Source of the DNA: an uncultured Clostridia bacterium
Lineage (GTDB): Bacteria; Bacillota; Clostridia; Lachnospirales; CAG-274
DNA: 15,325 nt
Direction of reading: 5' to 3'
NCBI GenBank assembly: GCA_947589405.1
Contig: CANQBT010000042.1
Location: forward strand, 1 to 15,325
Part shown: piece by piece, positions 14,084-15,325 of the stretch
Layout of the letters: each line of letters opens with the position of its first letter
How positions within the stretch are numbered: the first letter of the stretch is position 1
Notes under the pieces: generated by a model
What the model saw: only the letters and a program-made list of their open reading frames with translations
What the model was told of the DNA's origin: nothing
Database searches by the model: none
Position numbers and translations under genes: made by a program

Positions 14084-15325
14084 ATGGCAGAATTGATGCA
14101 GGGCATAAAGAGAAGCTGTTACTGCTGTGATGTAAACGAAGGCATGACGGGACAGGAAGTAACTCTTATGGGCTGGGTAAGCAGAAAGAGAGAATTTTCA
14201 CACTTTTCATTTATACTTTTAAGAGACAGAACAGGCATAGTACAGGCAGTTGTGGACAGAGACAGCTGTTCACGGGAGGTTGCCGACAAGGATAAGGAAA
14301 TAAGGGGAGAGTATGTCGTAGCCGTTACGGGAAAGGTAGCGTTAAGGACTCCCGAAAATATAAATCCCAATATGAAAACGGGAAAGGTAGAGGTAAATGT
14401 AGAGAGTATGAAAATACTTTCAGAATCCGATACACCGCCTTTCCAGATAGAGGAAAGCGTAAATGTCAGTACAGAGCTGAGATTAAAGTACAGATACCTT
14501 GATCTGAGAAGGCCTAATGTAGCCGAAAATATAATATTAAGGCATAAGCTATGCCAAATAGTAAGACAGTTCCTTTCAGATGAGGGCTTTATTGAGATAG
14601 AAACGCCTATGCTCACCAAGTCCACTCCCGAAGGCGCAAGAGATTACCTTGTGCCCAGCAGAGTTCACCCGGGCAATTTCTATGCTCTTCCTCAGAGTCC
14701 CCAGCTTTTCAAGCAGCTTCTTATGGTATCGGGCTTTGATAAGTACTTCCAGATAGCTAAGTGCTTCAGAGATGAGGACCTGAGAGCGGACAGACAGCCT
14801 GAATTTACGCAGATAGATATGGAGCTTTCATTTATAGAGCAGGACGATATTATAGATGTAAACGAAAGACTTATAAAGAAGGTATTCAAGGAATTAAAGG
14901 GCATAGATATTCCAACACCTTTCCTCAGAATGCCCTACAGCGAGGCTATGGAGCGCTTTGGTTCGGACAAGCCCGATATTCGCTTCGGCATGGAATTACA
15001 AAACATTACGGATATAGTAGACGGTTCCGATTTTGGCGTATTCCAGAACGCCATAAATGCAGGCGGTTCCGTAAGGGGTATAAATGCTGAGGGCTGCGGC
15101 TCCTTCCCAAGAAAGAAAATAGATTCTCTTGTTGATGTTGCAAAGACATACGGCGCAAAGGGCCTTGCATGGATAGTAGTAAACGAAGAGGGCTTCAAGA
15201 CTACTATTTCCAAATTCTTTACAGATGATAAGATAAACGAGATAATAGCACGCTTTGGCGCAAAGGCGGGAGATCTTATACTCCTTTGCGCAGACAAAAA
15301 CAGCGTAGTATTTGACGCATTGGGC
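14084..15325 (+). CDS. aspS: Aspartyl-tRNA synthetase (3' end beyond window)
   Basis: AspRS charges tRNA-Asp. The reading frame is open from ATG 14084 to the window edge (414 codons, no stop). The N-terminal OB-fold anticodon domain (about 1-110) begins after GWVSRKRE. Class II features follow: YRYLDLRRP at about 146-154, the flipping-loop segment TKSTPEGARDYLVP, QSPQLFKQLLM, and motif 2 FRDEDLRADRQPEFTQ. The GAD-type insertion domain typical of bacterial AspRS then starts (about 300 onward). The end of the catalytic domain and motif 3 lie outside. The likely ribosome binding site is the AAAGGA at the end of hisS, 5 bases before which the genes nearly abut. An unusual OB-fold loop (residues 36-48) is noted among the findings. 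Confidence 0.96.
   Translation, partial: MAELMQGIKRSCYCCDVNEGMTGQEVTLMGWVSRKREFSHFSFILLRDRTGIVQAVVDRDSCSREVADKDKEIRGEYVVAVTGKVALRTPENINPNMKTGKVEVNVESMKILSESDTPPFQIEESVNVSTELRLKYRYLDLRRPNVAENIILRHKLCQIVRQFLSDEGFIEIETPMLTKSTPEGARDYLVPSRVHPGNFYALPQSPQLFKQLLMVSGFDKYFQIAKCFRDEDLRADRQPEFTQIDMELSFIEQDDIIDVNERLIKKVFKELKGIDIPTPFLRMPYSEAMERFGSDKPDIRFGMELQNITDIVDGSDFGVFQNAINAGGSVRGINAEGCGSFPRKKIDSLVDVAKTYGAKGLAWIVVNEEGFKTTISKFFTDDKINEIIARFGAKAGDLILLCADKNSVVFDALG

Overview
The window looks like chromosome from an anaerobic Gram-positive bacterium of the class Clostridia, possibly Lachnospiraceae-like. This is an inference from three things: an rnfCDGE-type Rnf operon, the gene order relA-dtd-metallohydrolase-hemZ-hisS-aspS, and AT-leaning coding sequence with many AGA (Arg) and ATA (Ile) codons. 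Purine-rich AGGAGG-like ribosome binding sites precede most genes. No rRNA, tRNA, CRISPR array, transposase or phage gene was seen.

Left part, minus strand (1-3118): the first four genes of an Rnf complex operon, in the order rnfC, rnfD, rnfG and the first 19 codons of rnfE. The genes are tightly packed. A good sigma-A-like promoter lies at 3090-3118, and the leader can form a strong stem-loop just upstream of the rnfC ribosome binding site. Rnf couples ferredoxin:NAD+ electron transfer to Na+ or H+ transport across the membrane.

Middle (3119-3624): an AT-rich divergent intergenic region without a convincing gene. Its striking content is a 135-bp element present twice (3249-3383 and 3436-3570, offset 187 bp) with only three differences. 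Each copy can fold into a long stem capped by a GNRA tetraloop, and all three differences fall in the predicted loop or a bulge. Between the copies is a 58-bp imperfect palindrome. The end of the second copy supplies a plausible -35 box for luxS.

Right part, plus strand (3625-15325): luxS (AI-2 and methyl-cycle enzyme), then a strong promoter and a bifunctional-type relA/spoT gene whose stop overlaps the start of dtd. A class II Fic protein, a glyoxalase II-like metallohydrolase, the radical SAM enzyme hemZ, an 886-residue protein with a PI3K/PIKK-like kinase signature, hisS and the 5' part of aspS follow. relA, dtd, the metallohydrolase, hemZ, hisS and aspS form a grouping familiar from Clostridia (from memory). 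The Fic gene and the kinase-like gene appear to be two separate insertions into it. Both encode predicted protein-modifying, nucleotide-using enzymes, in a neighbourhood devoted to stringent response and tRNA charging or proofreading. The kinase-like protein and the paired structured repeats are the least explained parts of the window.
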